This document shows, piece by piece, positions 33,490 to 43,967 of a stretch of DNA of 64,000 nucleotides (position 1 is its first letter; each line of letters opens with the position of its first letter). The translations under genes were made by a program, and so were the position numbers. The DNA comes from Charina bottae (lineage: Eukaryota; Chordata; Lepidosauria; Squamata; Charinaidae): the NCBI GenBank assembly GCA_023362775.1, contig JALMGJ010000001.1, positions 93,280,501 to 93,344,500 on the forward strand. The letters are read 5' to 3'. The notes beneath the pieces were generated by a model. That model worked only from the letters and a program-made list of their open reading frames with translations, did no database searches and was not told the DNA's origin.

Positions 33490-34550
33490 TTAACATCAGC
33501 ACTTGGAACTGGACCAGGAAACTTGCTGGTAAACGTGGAGAGACCGAAGCACTCTGGATATACTGCTCAGTTTGTTTATGCCAGTTACCAGCTGGGCTGC
33601 TGCAGTTTGGACCAACTGCAGTTTCCAAACCAATCTCAAAGGCTGTGCTGCAGTCGTTTGGCAAAATGTTGATAGAAAAGCCGGCATCTTGGGGTAGGAA
33701 TGAATGGAGCCAGGTTTACTTGCTTTACTCCCGTGGTTTCTACCCATCCCATTAGGTTGGGCAGGAGGGGCATGCTCTGGGGTTTGTCATCTAGTGCAGG
33801 GGTCCCCAACCTTTTTGGCACCAGGGACCGGTTCCATGAAAGACAATTTTTCCATGGACTGGGGGGTGGGGTTTGTAGGAGGGAGCCAATCACGTGGATG
33901 GGGGGCGGGGTTTGCGAGTGGGGGCCAATCGGGCCTCGTGCTCCTTGCCCGCCTCTCCGCCCTTCTTTGTCGCGCACTGATAGGTGAAGGTGTTTCCCCT
34001 TCAGGGTCCCCACCAATCAGCTACTCCGACTCAGGCTCTGTCTTTGCGCCTTCCCAGCTTCTTCCTGCTACCGGCTGCTCTTCCTCCAACTCATGACGGC
34101 AGGGACAGGGTCATTCCTGACACCACCACTCACCTCCTGCTGTGCAGCCCACTTCCTAACGCCACGGCCCACTAGTGGGCCGCAGCCCACAGGTTGGGGA
34201 CCCCTGATCTAGCGGGACCCAGGAGGTGCGCCTTTTCCGTAGCTGCGCCTGCCCTCTGGAACACCACATCACCCAGGGTTCGGCTGGCCCCGACTCGGCT
34301 CACCTTTTGGAAAGCCTTGAAGAGTTGGCTGTTTTTCCAGGCAAGGGGGCAGGAGAGTAATCTAGCCCACACTACTGGTATGTTCAGGAGCCATTTTGTG
34401 TTTGTTAGTTGATTGGGAAGTGTTTTTTATTTTTATTTTTTTAAATATACATGTAGTTATATTGTATTTTAATTCTTGTTAGCCGTTCAGAGTTGCACAG
34501 TAAGATGGGTGGCCATATAAATCGATATAATTAAAAATATAAACGAAAGA
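33490..34550 (+). mobile_element. L2-type LINE with inverted 5' segment, split by a hAT MITE
   Basis: Plus-strand 34212-34330 encodes AFSVAAPALWN, then LTFWKALKSWLF. This is the L2 ORF2 C-terminus, followed by the L2 3' end (gccgttcagagttgcacag, ccatataaatcgatataatt). Just upstream, minus-strand 33500-33660 encodes KLQLVQTAAAQLVTGINKL, which should precede it on the same strand. The 5' piece is therefore inverted. A hAT MITE (33797-34206) separates the two halves of the plus-strand part. Confidence 0.65.
33797..34206. mobile_element. hAT MITE (CAGGGGTCCCCAACC type), copy 1
   Basis: Ends CAGGGGTCCCCAACCTTTTT and aggttggggacccctg are flanked by atctagtg (33789-33796) and atctagcg (34207-34214), an 8-bp duplication with one change. 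GC-rich non-coding interior. It interrupts an L2 LINE. Confidence 0.85.
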
Positions 34551-35189
34551 AGCACGAACACTCAGGTCTAACAATCTAGCTGGGTTCAGTTGATTAGTTT
34601 TCGCGTAGCGATTTTATCACAAGTAACTGAAAGTGATGGCCACTTTTGCAGTGAGCAAGAATAGAACAGGAAGCTGCCTCTTAGTTAGTGGGACCACCTA
34701 TATCCATGGAAGCCTCTCTCCACCCCTTCCACCCTCCAAAGCCCCTTGGAATTGCGAATGCTTAAGTGACCTGATCACCTCCATGTTTAGGGTGAGCATG
34801 ATGAAAGAGGAGACATCCAGATCCTATGTTTACATGTCATGCCAAGCCATGGTGGTTTGTTGCAACATGACACTTGAATAAACACCATTGACTGGATTCA
34901 AGAACACACCAAGCCACAGAGCATGATTAAAACTCACAATGGCTGGGGTTGTACTGTAGATGCCGCAGACCAACCACGATATGGCATAATGTCCTGCATG
35001 AACCAGGCCATCCACTGGATTTCCCACACAAGAAGCCTTGTGAAATTTCTACCCTTCAGGTCTAAATCCCTGGTTTTTGGCAACAAATTGTGTTCACGCA
35101 GTGTAGGGGTGTGGGAGAGGCACCCTCAACTATGTGTGTTATACCCTGCCTTTTTTCTAGCAGCGAAAGTAGTGAATACACTGCTTTTT
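34551..35189. other. Intergenic sequence, nothing recognised
   Basis: No gene recognised upstream of the CpG-rich promoter block. Confidence 0.4.
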
Positions 35190-35325
35190 CCTCCATGTTT
35201 TCCACAACAATCCTGTGAGGTAGGTTGGGCTGATCATCTGGGCCAAGGTTACCCAGCAAGGGTGGAACTGATCCTAAATCTGCCCAGGCCTAGGCAAATG
35301 CTTTAAGCATTATGCTACACAAATT
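35190..35325 (-). mobile_element. Decayed tRNA-SINE (MIR-like layout)
   Basis: The plus strand reads ccacaacaatcctgtgaggt, tgggccaaggttacccagca and ttaagcattatgctacac. This is the antisense core and head of the same broad SINE group, heavily mutated. Confidence 0.55.
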
Positions 35326-35899
35326 CTAACTTGTGAAACTCTGTGCCACATCTCTAGCAGCAAAAGTTTCCACGCTTGTTGTGTGCAAAGCAAACAAAAT
35401 GAAGAGCTGGAGCAAGATCTCGACTGGCATTTCCAATGAACGGTGAACAATAAGGAAGGGCTGGTATCCACTGGGGCATTTTTTGGAAACAAATGGTAAT
35501 CAATTAGTAACCAAAAGGTGGTCTTTCCCCTAATTACAAGTGTGTGTTTGGCGGGGTGACAACAGACTAACCATGTAGCAACAGATTTGGAAGAAAAGAA
35601 GGCCCTTCTTTTTCAAAAGGTTTATTTATGAGCAATTCTTTTAGCACCTTTGCTGGGATGACAGTCCTCCGGGCCTGCCCGTCAGTCAGTAAGAGCTCGC
35701 TGATCTGAACACAGCCAGCAGCCCTTAGGATACGCTGCAACTGGCGGGGAGTCTCCGAGCAGTGAACAAGCTGCTGTAGGAACGGGAGCTTTGCTTAGGG
35801 CCTCAGCACGTTCTTTGGCAGCAGGGTAACCAGCGAGAGAGTCGCTAGCGCTAGGACCGAGCCGGCCAGCTGGCTGGCCTATCTGCCTGCCGCGCAGCG

Positions 35900-36115
35900 G
35901 GTACTCCCGAGCTCCCTCTCTCGTTCTCCAGTGGCCCTGCGGGCCGAGTGCGTCCGATCCGAGCCGGTCGGATCCGATTCTTGCTGCAGTGGAGACGGCG
36001 GGCGAGGCCTCCTCCACAGGCTGGGCAAGGCAAGGAGCGCGGAAGGAGGAGGAGGAGGAGGATCCCCCCTCCCGGGAAGGAAGCAGCAGCTGCAGCAGGA
36101 ACACCGGGGTTCAAG
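35900..36115 (+). other. Probable non-coding first exon (5' UTR)
   Basis: The 3' boundary is a good donor, GGTTCAAG|gtaaaa at 36115/36116, inside the CpG block. The 5' boundary is a guess because no transcription start signal can be fixed. No convincing ATG-led frame continues into the next exon, which has its own in-frame stop before the ATG, so this exon is likely untranslated. Confidence 0.45.
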
Positions 36116-36780
36116 GTAAAACCCCGAAAAGGCCGGGGGTGCAGCTGACACTTTGCACGGAGGGAGGGTCATCGATGCCAGGGCCAGACCCTCCCGCATT
36201 TCCGCCCTGGGGAGGGTAATCTGTTTTGACATGCGAAGCTGGTGCAGAGACGCTGGCGGATGCCCCCCCCCCCCCGCTTGCATTTTACAGGCATACCAAA
36301 ATTGCAGCAGCAATCCTCCCCTACCGGGCGCTTGTTGCATTTTATTTCATGCACGGAAATTTCAAGCTCTCCTTTCTGACCCTGGGGGGCTGCTGGCACG
36401 GCTTCAGATCCTCTCCCCCCTTCAAGTTTAAGGGACTCACTCTTGGCGCCAGAACAGGAAAAGCAGAGGGAGAGAGATGACAGGGGGAGACCCCTCCCCC
36501 GTTAGGATTGGCCCAGCCTTAAGCGCTCCCCCCACCCCGGATTTCGGCGAACTTGAACTTCATGTACCTTAAGGAGGGAGAGGAAAGCAGCTTGGCGTGG
36601 GGGGAAGAGTGCGACTGCGCTGCCCCCAAGCGCGTTTGTGCAGGCATGCTTTGCAATGTTTGCGTGTTTGTGTGTGTGTGTATGTGTGTCTGTCTGTAAA
36701 TATACATGCGCGTGGGGGGGAGCTTCTATTATTATTTTTCATTTTTGCAGACGTGTCTCGCCCGAGCATGCTGTACAGCG

Positions 36781-36807
36781 TTATTTATTTATTTATTTAT
36801 TTATTTA
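36781..36807. repeat. (TTTA)n microsatellite
   Basis: About 26 bp of TTTA repeats within the CpG-rich block. Confidence 0.85.
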
Positions 36808-37620
36808 GCGAAGATGCATTGGGTTTTTGCAAGCACAAAAGAGACACGCGCGAAGATTGGGGTGGGGGAAGCTGTCGGGGTTTTCCATTCCCCCTCCCCT
36901 GTAGGAAATTCTCCTGCAAAGCGGAATGCTTTTGCGCTCTCTTGCGAACGGAGGAGGGCGAAGCGGCAAAAATGGCAGCCTGGCATGACCGAGGGGGGCC
37001 CTGTGTCACCCCCCCTGTTAATCCCCGCGCGAGGAGAGGCGTTGCGCGATCAGGATAAGATTTTAGGGAAGCGGAACAGGCAAGGAGGGATTTTATGGGG
37101 CGCGCGCGGGAGGGATTCTTCGGAGGCTTCAGGGCACGGCTGGGCGTTGGGGGCATCGCCCTGCTTCTCGCCTTTCCGCGCGCACACCTGTAGCTGGGAC
37201 CGGGCACGGGGGAGGGCGGGGGCTAGTACAATTATCCAGCCTCTTCTGCTACCCTTCGTTGGCTTAGCCCCCCCCCCCCCCCGTTTGTAAAATGGGGCGG
37301 CGGAAATGATTCACTGAGAGCAGGCGCTTGTTTTCCAGACACTTTGCATTCACCCCCCACCTCGCTTGAGCGGCCTGTCCAGTGCGGGAGGCTTCGTTGC
37401 TTGGTGCATGTTCGGAGGCGGGGGGAGGCGCTGGCTGTCACTGTACTGTGCGGGGGGAGGGCGCAGCTGTGTCCTTGAAAGCTTTGCAGTGTTGCCGGTG
37501 AAGGGCAAGCGGATGGGGGGGGGGGGTCGCTGCCTGGCTCAGTTTTTCCCTAGCAGAACAGATACGTGAGGTGGGCAGGGGCCTTCGGGGTGTGCTCCCC
37601 CCAGTGCAGCGGCCCCTCCC

Positions 37621-38689
37621 GCAGGTTTTCCATGTCTGCCACTGCCAGTCCCCCTCCCTTCATTGCGTGCTTCGCAGCTCCAGACTGGCACGGTGCCAGG
37701 CTTCTGGCTCCTCCTCTCTCCGCGGATGTCTCCTCCTCCCTTCTAGGCCAAGTGAGGGGGGTGGGCTTAAGTTCCGTTGTCTGCCCTGCACTAGCTGACC
37801 CCCTGAACTGGGGCCAGGTGTAGAAAAGGGTACAAAAAGGGTAAAGGAAGGAACATGTGTAGGACCTGGTGCATGGGGATGTACTGCGTCATCATTGTCA
37901 AGTGGGAGGGGTGTTCAGAGCTTGTCACTCTTTGGGGATAAATATGTCCAAAGCCCAGCTGTGGGGAGGAGACCCTGAACTGTTGCTTCTTCTGAGTTCA
38001 TTTTACTTGATTTCTGGTGGCACAACCATCTCCCCCTCACCTCAGTTGTGATTAGCTCTGGAGGGGAGACCCTATTGCCTCCCCCTTATTATTTTCTTTT
38101 GCTGTGGTGATCTTGCAAACTCCAGATTGTCTTCCCATAGTGAAGAACAGAGCTGGGGGATCTGTCCCACCAGGAGCAGCTGGAGGGCTCAGGGCGAAGC
38201 TGCTGCTGCATGTTCACTTTCCAGTGTTCCCATCACAGTTGAAGACATTGATGTTCAAGTGTCAGTTTTTGCCACAGTTTTTAAATACTTAACAAACTTT
38301 TCTGCAAGTGTGTCAGTACACTTCATGTACCCCCAAGTTGGTGGGATGTGGGCAACAGAATGTTGGCTTGCAATGTAGTCTTTAGATTAGAGATCTTATT
38401 TTGCATAGAATACCATGAGCACGTTTGGAGTAATACTGGGCTTTGGTTACGCGTACTGGCCAAAGTGTACCAAAACTAACTGGCACTGTCCTTACCATTA
38501 ACAGAGGATGTTGTATGTGGCACAGGTAGGACTAAGGCAGGTAACCTAGTTAAAAAGCATTATGTGATGCATTATGTGAAGACCTCAACTGACCAAAGCT
38601 AATTGGTCAACCACGTATCATGACTTTGGTCAGCTGGGTCCATCAAGTGATGATCATGGCATATGGAAAACTGCAACTTGGAATGTAAG
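37621..38689. other. Intronic sequence, nothing recognised
   Basis: Transition from the CpG-rich block to AT-richer DNA; no repeat recognised. Confidence 0.4.
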
Positions 38690-39664
38690 AGCAGTAAATG
38701 TTAAAGGGCATGAAAGAACAGATGAAAGAAAAGAAAGAAAACAGAATTGTGTCTGTGAAACTAAGAAAGGGGAAGAATGTAATATATAAATAAAAGTAAT
38801 AACATCTGAATGAAGGTTGTCTTGTGGAGTGGATGCATGCAGGGAAGTGAGAGTGGGTTGAATTATGAAAGGGTTAAAATATGTCATAAAATATGAATTG
38901 GTATCATTAAGTTGTTGTGAGTTTATTTGAAAATAGGAATCCATAGATTGGTTATACCTGTGTGTTACACTCCAGTGAATGGTGATAATGGAAGAGTTAA
39001 GATGAGTTTCTGAATGAGTGCAGTTCAGGAGAAAATATTATTCTGTTAGGTGATATGAATGGATGGGTGGGAATGAGACAAGACAGTACAGAAAAATGAT
39101 TTGACTATTCATCAACCCAAGAATGAATGAGAATGGTGACTGGTGAATATATGCTGATAGTGTAAGCATAAATCTATCTATGTATACACATGGCGAAGGA
39201 ATGAACATAAATCTAAAAGCTTGATGTATTAGATTGCTTATGATGAATGGCTGAGAGAATTACTGAAGGATACAAGAATGATGAGGGGTTTTGAATATAG
39301 GACATATTGGTAATGTTCAGCAGTGGATATTGGGGGGAAATGGGCATGGAAGAAAAGGAAAGAAGTGAAAGTGGAACTGTAGGAAAGGAAGTATGAGTCC
39401 TATATAAAAAGTAATAGAAGATGGATTAATTTCCCAACAAAATGAAATGAATGGAAAGTAGATGGGGAAGCTGCTTGGAACTGCTTGGAACAGAGTGAAA
39501 AGAGTTATGTTACAGTGGCCACATAAGTGTGTGGACTTACACTAATGGAAAATGTGAAAAAGCATGCTGGATGGAAAGATGAAGTAAAAGAGGCTGTGGA
39601 TCAGGAAAGAAATCCATGTAAGAGAATATTACTGCAGAAATGAGGATGAGAGAAAGATAATTGG

Positions 39665-39755
39665 AAAATAGGAGGAGGAAGGAGTATTAGGTATGTTCAC
39701 TGCCTTGAGTTATTTATAAAAATAATAAAGGGATAAAAATTAAATAAATAAAATT
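39665..39755 (+). mobile_element. tRNA-SINE 3'-tail fragment
   Basis: aaataggaggaggaaggagt, then tgttcactgccttgagttat and an AATAAA-type end. This is the tail of the squamate tRNA-SINE without its head. Confidence 0.75.
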
Positions 39756-40242
39756 ACTAAGAATGTAGTCAAAAGAGAGCAAGGAACAGTCAAGTTTAAA
39801 AGAAGCAGAAAATTATTCGATGAAAATTTTAAAAATTGTTTTGGAAATGAGCGGATGAAGAAGGTTAAACAAGGGGCCTCCAACAGAATGAATAGAATTA
39901 AGAATAAAAATGATGGAATGATTGATTTGGGGTGAAATTGAAGTCAGGGAATGCTAAAAGGAGTATTATAGAGATTTATATGGGAATAATAATGATACAT
40001 TAAAAAGTGGAAATATATACTATACATATTAGTGTCCAAGAAAAATGTGTGAAAATGAAATCAAATTCTGCAAGAATTTTGAAAAATGGTAAACTTGCAG
40101 TAGTGGGTGCTGTAATTGGATAAATACAAAACTATGGATGTATTTGCTTATGCAGTTGCTGTGATTCTTGTTTAGAATGTATGTGTGAAGGCTGCATCTG
40201 TATCTGATGAATGGAAGAATGTTCATTATTGTTCCCCTATAT

Positions 40243-40567
40243 CAGAGCTTTCCAAACTGTGTGTCGCGACACGTTAGTGTGTCGGCTGCAGTGTCTGGGT
40301 GTGTCGCGGCTGCTGCCGCCTCCAAGCCCTGCCAGGATTCCGCGCAGGTCCTAGTGCCTGCCTTGTGCCTTGCTGCCTCCAAACCTGCCCTGCCAGGATT
40401 CCGTGTAGGTCCTAGTGCCTGCCTTGTGCCTTGCTGCCTCCAAACCTGCCCTGCCAGGATTCCATGCAGGTCCTAGTGCCTGCCTTGTACCTTGCTGTAA
40501 GAGTGTGTCGCGAAATGATGCATGTCTAAAAAGTGTGTCACCAACATGAAAAGTTTGGAAAGCTCTG
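40243..40567. mobile_element. hAT MITE with internal minisatellite, copy 2 (3 units)
   Basis: Same ends as 24243-24730 (CAGAGCTTTCCAAACTGTGT). Exact 8-bp duplication ccctatat at 40235-40242 and 40568-40575. Three internal units around ggtcctagtgcctgcc. It lies inside the dead LINE at 38690-41830. Confidence 0.9.
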
Positions 40568-41830
40568 CCCTATATGAAGAGAAAGGTAGCAAGAATGAAT
40601 GCAAAAACTAGAGAGGAACTGGTTTGTTAAATGTATCCGGGAAGGAGTTTGATAGAATTATGATAGAAAGATGACAAGCAAAATTTGGGAAGTGCAGTGC
40701 AGTAGGGGATGTATGAAGTAGAATTTTGCTACTCACCAAGTCATAGACATATAAGACTACAAGAAAGTAAGTTTACTGTAGATTTGTTGATTTAGAGAAA
40801 ATGTATGATAAAATAAAAAAATTTGAATCATGGAATGTTATGCTTGAGTATGGAATTGAAGATTGTTGCTGAATCTTTATAAGAGTAGTATATATGAAGA
40901 AAATAAAAGAATAAATGGAATACTTGCCAAATGGTTCAGCACTGAGCAGGTAATAAGAAAAAGATCTGTGATGGCCCCTTGGTTGCTTAATGCATTTATA
41001 GATAATTGTGTAAGGAATATTTGTGGTTACTCTAGAGGTGTATTGCCCGGGGATATGAGAATACATGTACATTTTTATGCAGATAATGTCATGTTGTTGG
41101 CTGAGAACCAGTCAGCCAGTTTTGCAGCAAATGTTGGATAGATTGTATGATGCAATGAGGATAATGGGTCTAAAATTAATGTATCTAAGAACAAGGTATC
41201 TGTGTTTGACAAGGAAGGAGGAGTGAATGATTGCAAGTTATACATAGATGAGGAAAAAGTAGATGAATTGATGTGTCTTGTTTACATGTGCAAATATTAG
41301 TAAAAAAATAAAAGGTAATATGTGGTTAGGAATGAAGTTTGTCAAAAGAAATGGAAATGGCTATATATTAGAATGTGCTTCTACCCACTTGGTTATTTGG
41401 AAGTTAGAGCTGAATGTCAGGAAAAACATAAGCATTGAATAATGTATGATGAAACAAGAAGAGGTAAAGTCACGAATATATGGATGCTGAATGCATGTGT
41501 ATTGAATACAAAAGAAATATACACTGAGACAGTTTGATCATTAAAGAGAATGATCATATTATAAAACAATATATGAAGAAATTTTACAATATGATGATTA
41601 TATTGTAAAACAATATTTGAGGAAAGAATATTTGGGTCAAGATAAAGTGGAAGACTGAGAAAGCTGTGGTTAGATGGAGTTGGTGAGATTCTGAGAAAGA
41701 AGTGACATATTTAAAGAACAACAAACAATGCATGAAGTGATGTATAGATGTAATGGAAGCAAGGATGGTTTTCAAGGAGAAAAATGTATGGAAAGATACA
41801 GTGTGTGATATTGGGGTCAACTAGATTCAG

Positions 41831-42261
41831 TTGCATTTCCTTTTTTCTTATCTCATGCTTTTATTACTTTGGGTTTACTTTATTCCCTTTCTGCAGTCTG
41901 TACAATGTTGTTTACTCTGAAACAAAATAGCATAATGGGTATTATGTATGGATCCATGCACGGATCAGGCAGTATAGGTCGGTCTGTACACAGATTGTAG
42001 CACACATGCTTCTTCTGTGCATGGAGCTAGAGCATAACTATTTGGTCAGTGCATGGATACAGACCATGTTGTTCTTTCCAGACTGGGAGACAGTTGGGGA
42101 AAAAAGGTGGATCAGCCTAAATGATCTAGATTTTGCTTTGGCTGGATCGTGACCCATCTGGAATGGTCTGGCCAGACTTCTGAGGCACAATATGTTTGTT
42201 CCACGCACAGAGTGAAATTCATTTCTTGCTTTATGCCCATCCCTAGTATGCTGTTTCTGAC
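41831..42261. other. Intronic sequence, nothing recognised
   Basis: No recognised repeat before the (TCTA)n tract. Confidence 0.4.
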
Positions 42262-42361
<100 letters not shown>

Positions 42362-42849
42362 TTTTTTTCTATCCCGCCTTTATTATTTTTATAAATAACT
42401 CAAGGTGGGGAACATACCTAATATTCCTTCCTCCTCCTGTTTTCCCCACTACAACAACCCTGTGAGGTGAGTTGGGCTGGGAGAGAGGGACTGGCCCAAG
42501 GTCACCCAGCCGGCTTTCATGCCTAAGGCAGGACTAGAACTCACAGTATCCTGGTTTCTAGCCTGTTGCCTTAACCACTAGACCAGCGGTCCCCAACCTT
42601 TTTGGCACCAGGGACCGGTTTCGTGGAAGACAATTTTTCCACGGATGGGGGGGGGATGGGTGGGCCATGAGTGGGGCTCGATGGGCGGGCCACGCGGGCC
42701 ATGGGCGGAGCTCGATGGGCGGGCCATGGGTGGGCCACGGGTGGAGCTCGGTGGGTGTGCTGTGCGTCCCGGTTCCTAACAGGCTGCGGACCGGTACCGG
42801 TCCACGGCCTGGGGGTTGGGGACCCCTGCACTAGACCAAACTGGCTCTC
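42362..42849 (-). mobile_element. Squamate tRNA-SINE split by a hAT MITE
   Basis: Inverted tail (atcccgcctttattattttt) and B-box region (gcctaaggcaggactagaac) run to ttaaccactagac at 42583. The A-box end (cactagaccaaactggctct) resumes at 42829 after the hAT insertion. Confidence 0.85.
42584..42828. mobile_element. hAT MITE (CAGCGGTCCCCAACC type), copy 2
   Basis: Ends CAGCGGTCCCCAACCTTTTT and gttggggacccctg with an exact 8-bp duplication, cactagac, at 42576-42583 and 42829-42836. The duplicated bases are SINE sequence, so this hAT is younger than that SINE. GC-rich interior with short ggcgggcca repeats. Confidence 0.9.
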
Positions 42850-43779
42850 TTTTTCCTGAGTTTCCTGATACCAACATCCTGTAGGTAGACCTATTCCTGT
42901 TCCTGGTGGAAAACCCCAAATTCGCTGCCTTCCTTGTCCTACTGCTGGCTGGCTAGTGGCTGTTTGCCTGGCCTGATGGGACTGGGAAAGGGCTGTGCCC
43001 TGTCACCTCTGCCTACCTATCTTGGTGCTCCTTCCTTTCTAGTTTAGAATGAGGGTGGTTTATTGCTAGAAACCTCAAAGCCAATTTTTCAGGCCCAGTG
43101 CTTTTGAAAGGTCCAGGCAATAAGGGGAGAGGGGATGACCTTTTGCGAGCTGGGGCTTTTAGAGAGAGGGGAATGTACTCAATAACCCCTCACATGCTGG
43201 GTCAGCTGGAAACATCCTTGCAGGAGTCTTTTTTCCTTCCAATTAGATGTCTAAAAACATTTGAGGGGATAATGGATGTGGCTTGTCTAGAATAACTCTG
43301 ATGGAGAGGTGGGAGCGGGGCTTTTCACCCCCACCCCTTCAGGAAAGCAGGATTAGATTCTGGGGTGAGGCTGCCTCTCCTTTAGATAATCTCTAACTTT
43401 CTTGGTGTCTCAGAGGGAGCCAAATTTGATTGTCATGAGAAAGGGAGGAAGGGGTGGGGAGAGATAGACAAAAGGAATGTTTGCATTTAGAGACTTGGCA
43501 AAATGTTGCCTTTCAGTTCTGCCTTGCAAACTTGGAGGGTGAAAACCACTTTCCCCCTTCCTCCAGTTTCCTCAGGCCTGCAGTGATTATCATTTGAAGC
43601 CCCCAGGGATGTCAGCCTTTTCATGGGAGAGCATGCAGAATTCTCCAGTGTTGTGAACAATCTGTGCCTTTAGCCCTCACAGGCATTGCCTGCTTGGTTA
43701 TTTTTACTGTGAAGTTCACTCAAAATAGATCTCATCTGAAAAGTGTGGGGGGGGGTGTAGGGGGGATATCTTCTGAAAT
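42850..43779. other. Intronic sequence, nothing recognised
   Basis: Unique-looking; G run near 43747-43755. Confidence 0.4.
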
Positions 43780-43787
43780 CTTTACAG

Positions 43788-43959
43788 CAGAGCTTTCCAA
43801 ACTGTGTGTCGCGACACAAAAGTGTGTCGCCACTCACAGTCTGGTGTGTCGCCACACAACCCGGAAGCGCTGATCATCATCAGCACTTCCGGGTTTTCCC
43901 GCGGCGACACACCAACGCCGGTTGGTGTATCGCCGCGGGAAAAACTTTGGAAAGCCCTG
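43788..43959. mobile_element. hAT MITE (GTGTGTCGCGACAC type), short copy 1
   Basis: Ends CAGAGCTTTCCAAACTGTGT and ctttggaaagccctg with the exact 8-bp duplication ctttacag (43780-43787 and 43960-43967). Instead of the minisatellite it has an inner hairpin (cgcggcgacacaccaacg paired with ggttggtgtatcgccgcg). 172 bp. Confidence 0.9.
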
Positions 43960-43967
43960 CTTTACAG

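Larger units (their letters stand above)
35680..37620 (+). promoter_or_regulatory. CpG-rich promoter block
   Basis: CpG dinucleotides are dense here and rare in the flanks. GC boxes and CG-rich runs such as gggcgcgcgcggg (near 37096) and gtccgatccgagccggtcgg (about 35952) occur. No TATA box is evident, as usual for vertebrate CpG-island promoters. It covers a probable first exon ending at 36115 and the start of the first intron. Long frames on both strands here are a GC-composition effect. Direction is taken from the splice donor and the downstream exon on the plus strand; a second, divergent transcript cannot be excluded. Confidence 0.75.
38690..41830 (+). pseudogene. Decayed non-LTR retrotransposon, near full length
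   Basis: Fragments in the right order, in several frames: WKTATWNVRA (endonuclease start) near 38665; ILLGDMNGWVG near 39040; YTWRRNEHKS near 39185; SKNECKN (before the RT) near 40590; APWLLNAFIDNCVRNI and HFYADNVMLLAENQ (RT motifs, YADD changed to YADN) at 40975-41110; and LWLDGVGEILRKK plus VWKD near the end. This is an endonuclease-RT element with many stops and indels, so it is long dead. It carries a SINE tail (39665-39755) and a hAT MITE (40243-40567). Clade unassigned. Confidence 0.7.

Noticed and set aside
35682..36340. Minus-strand frames of 87-153 codons in the CpG block
   Set aside because: High GC reduces stop codons on all frames; no domain, no splice partner and no consistent codon bias.
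36597..37290. Plus-strand frames of 153 and 194 codons after exon 1
   Set aside because: Same GC effect. They contain a (TTTA)n tract and poly-C, and neither shows a recognisable protein.
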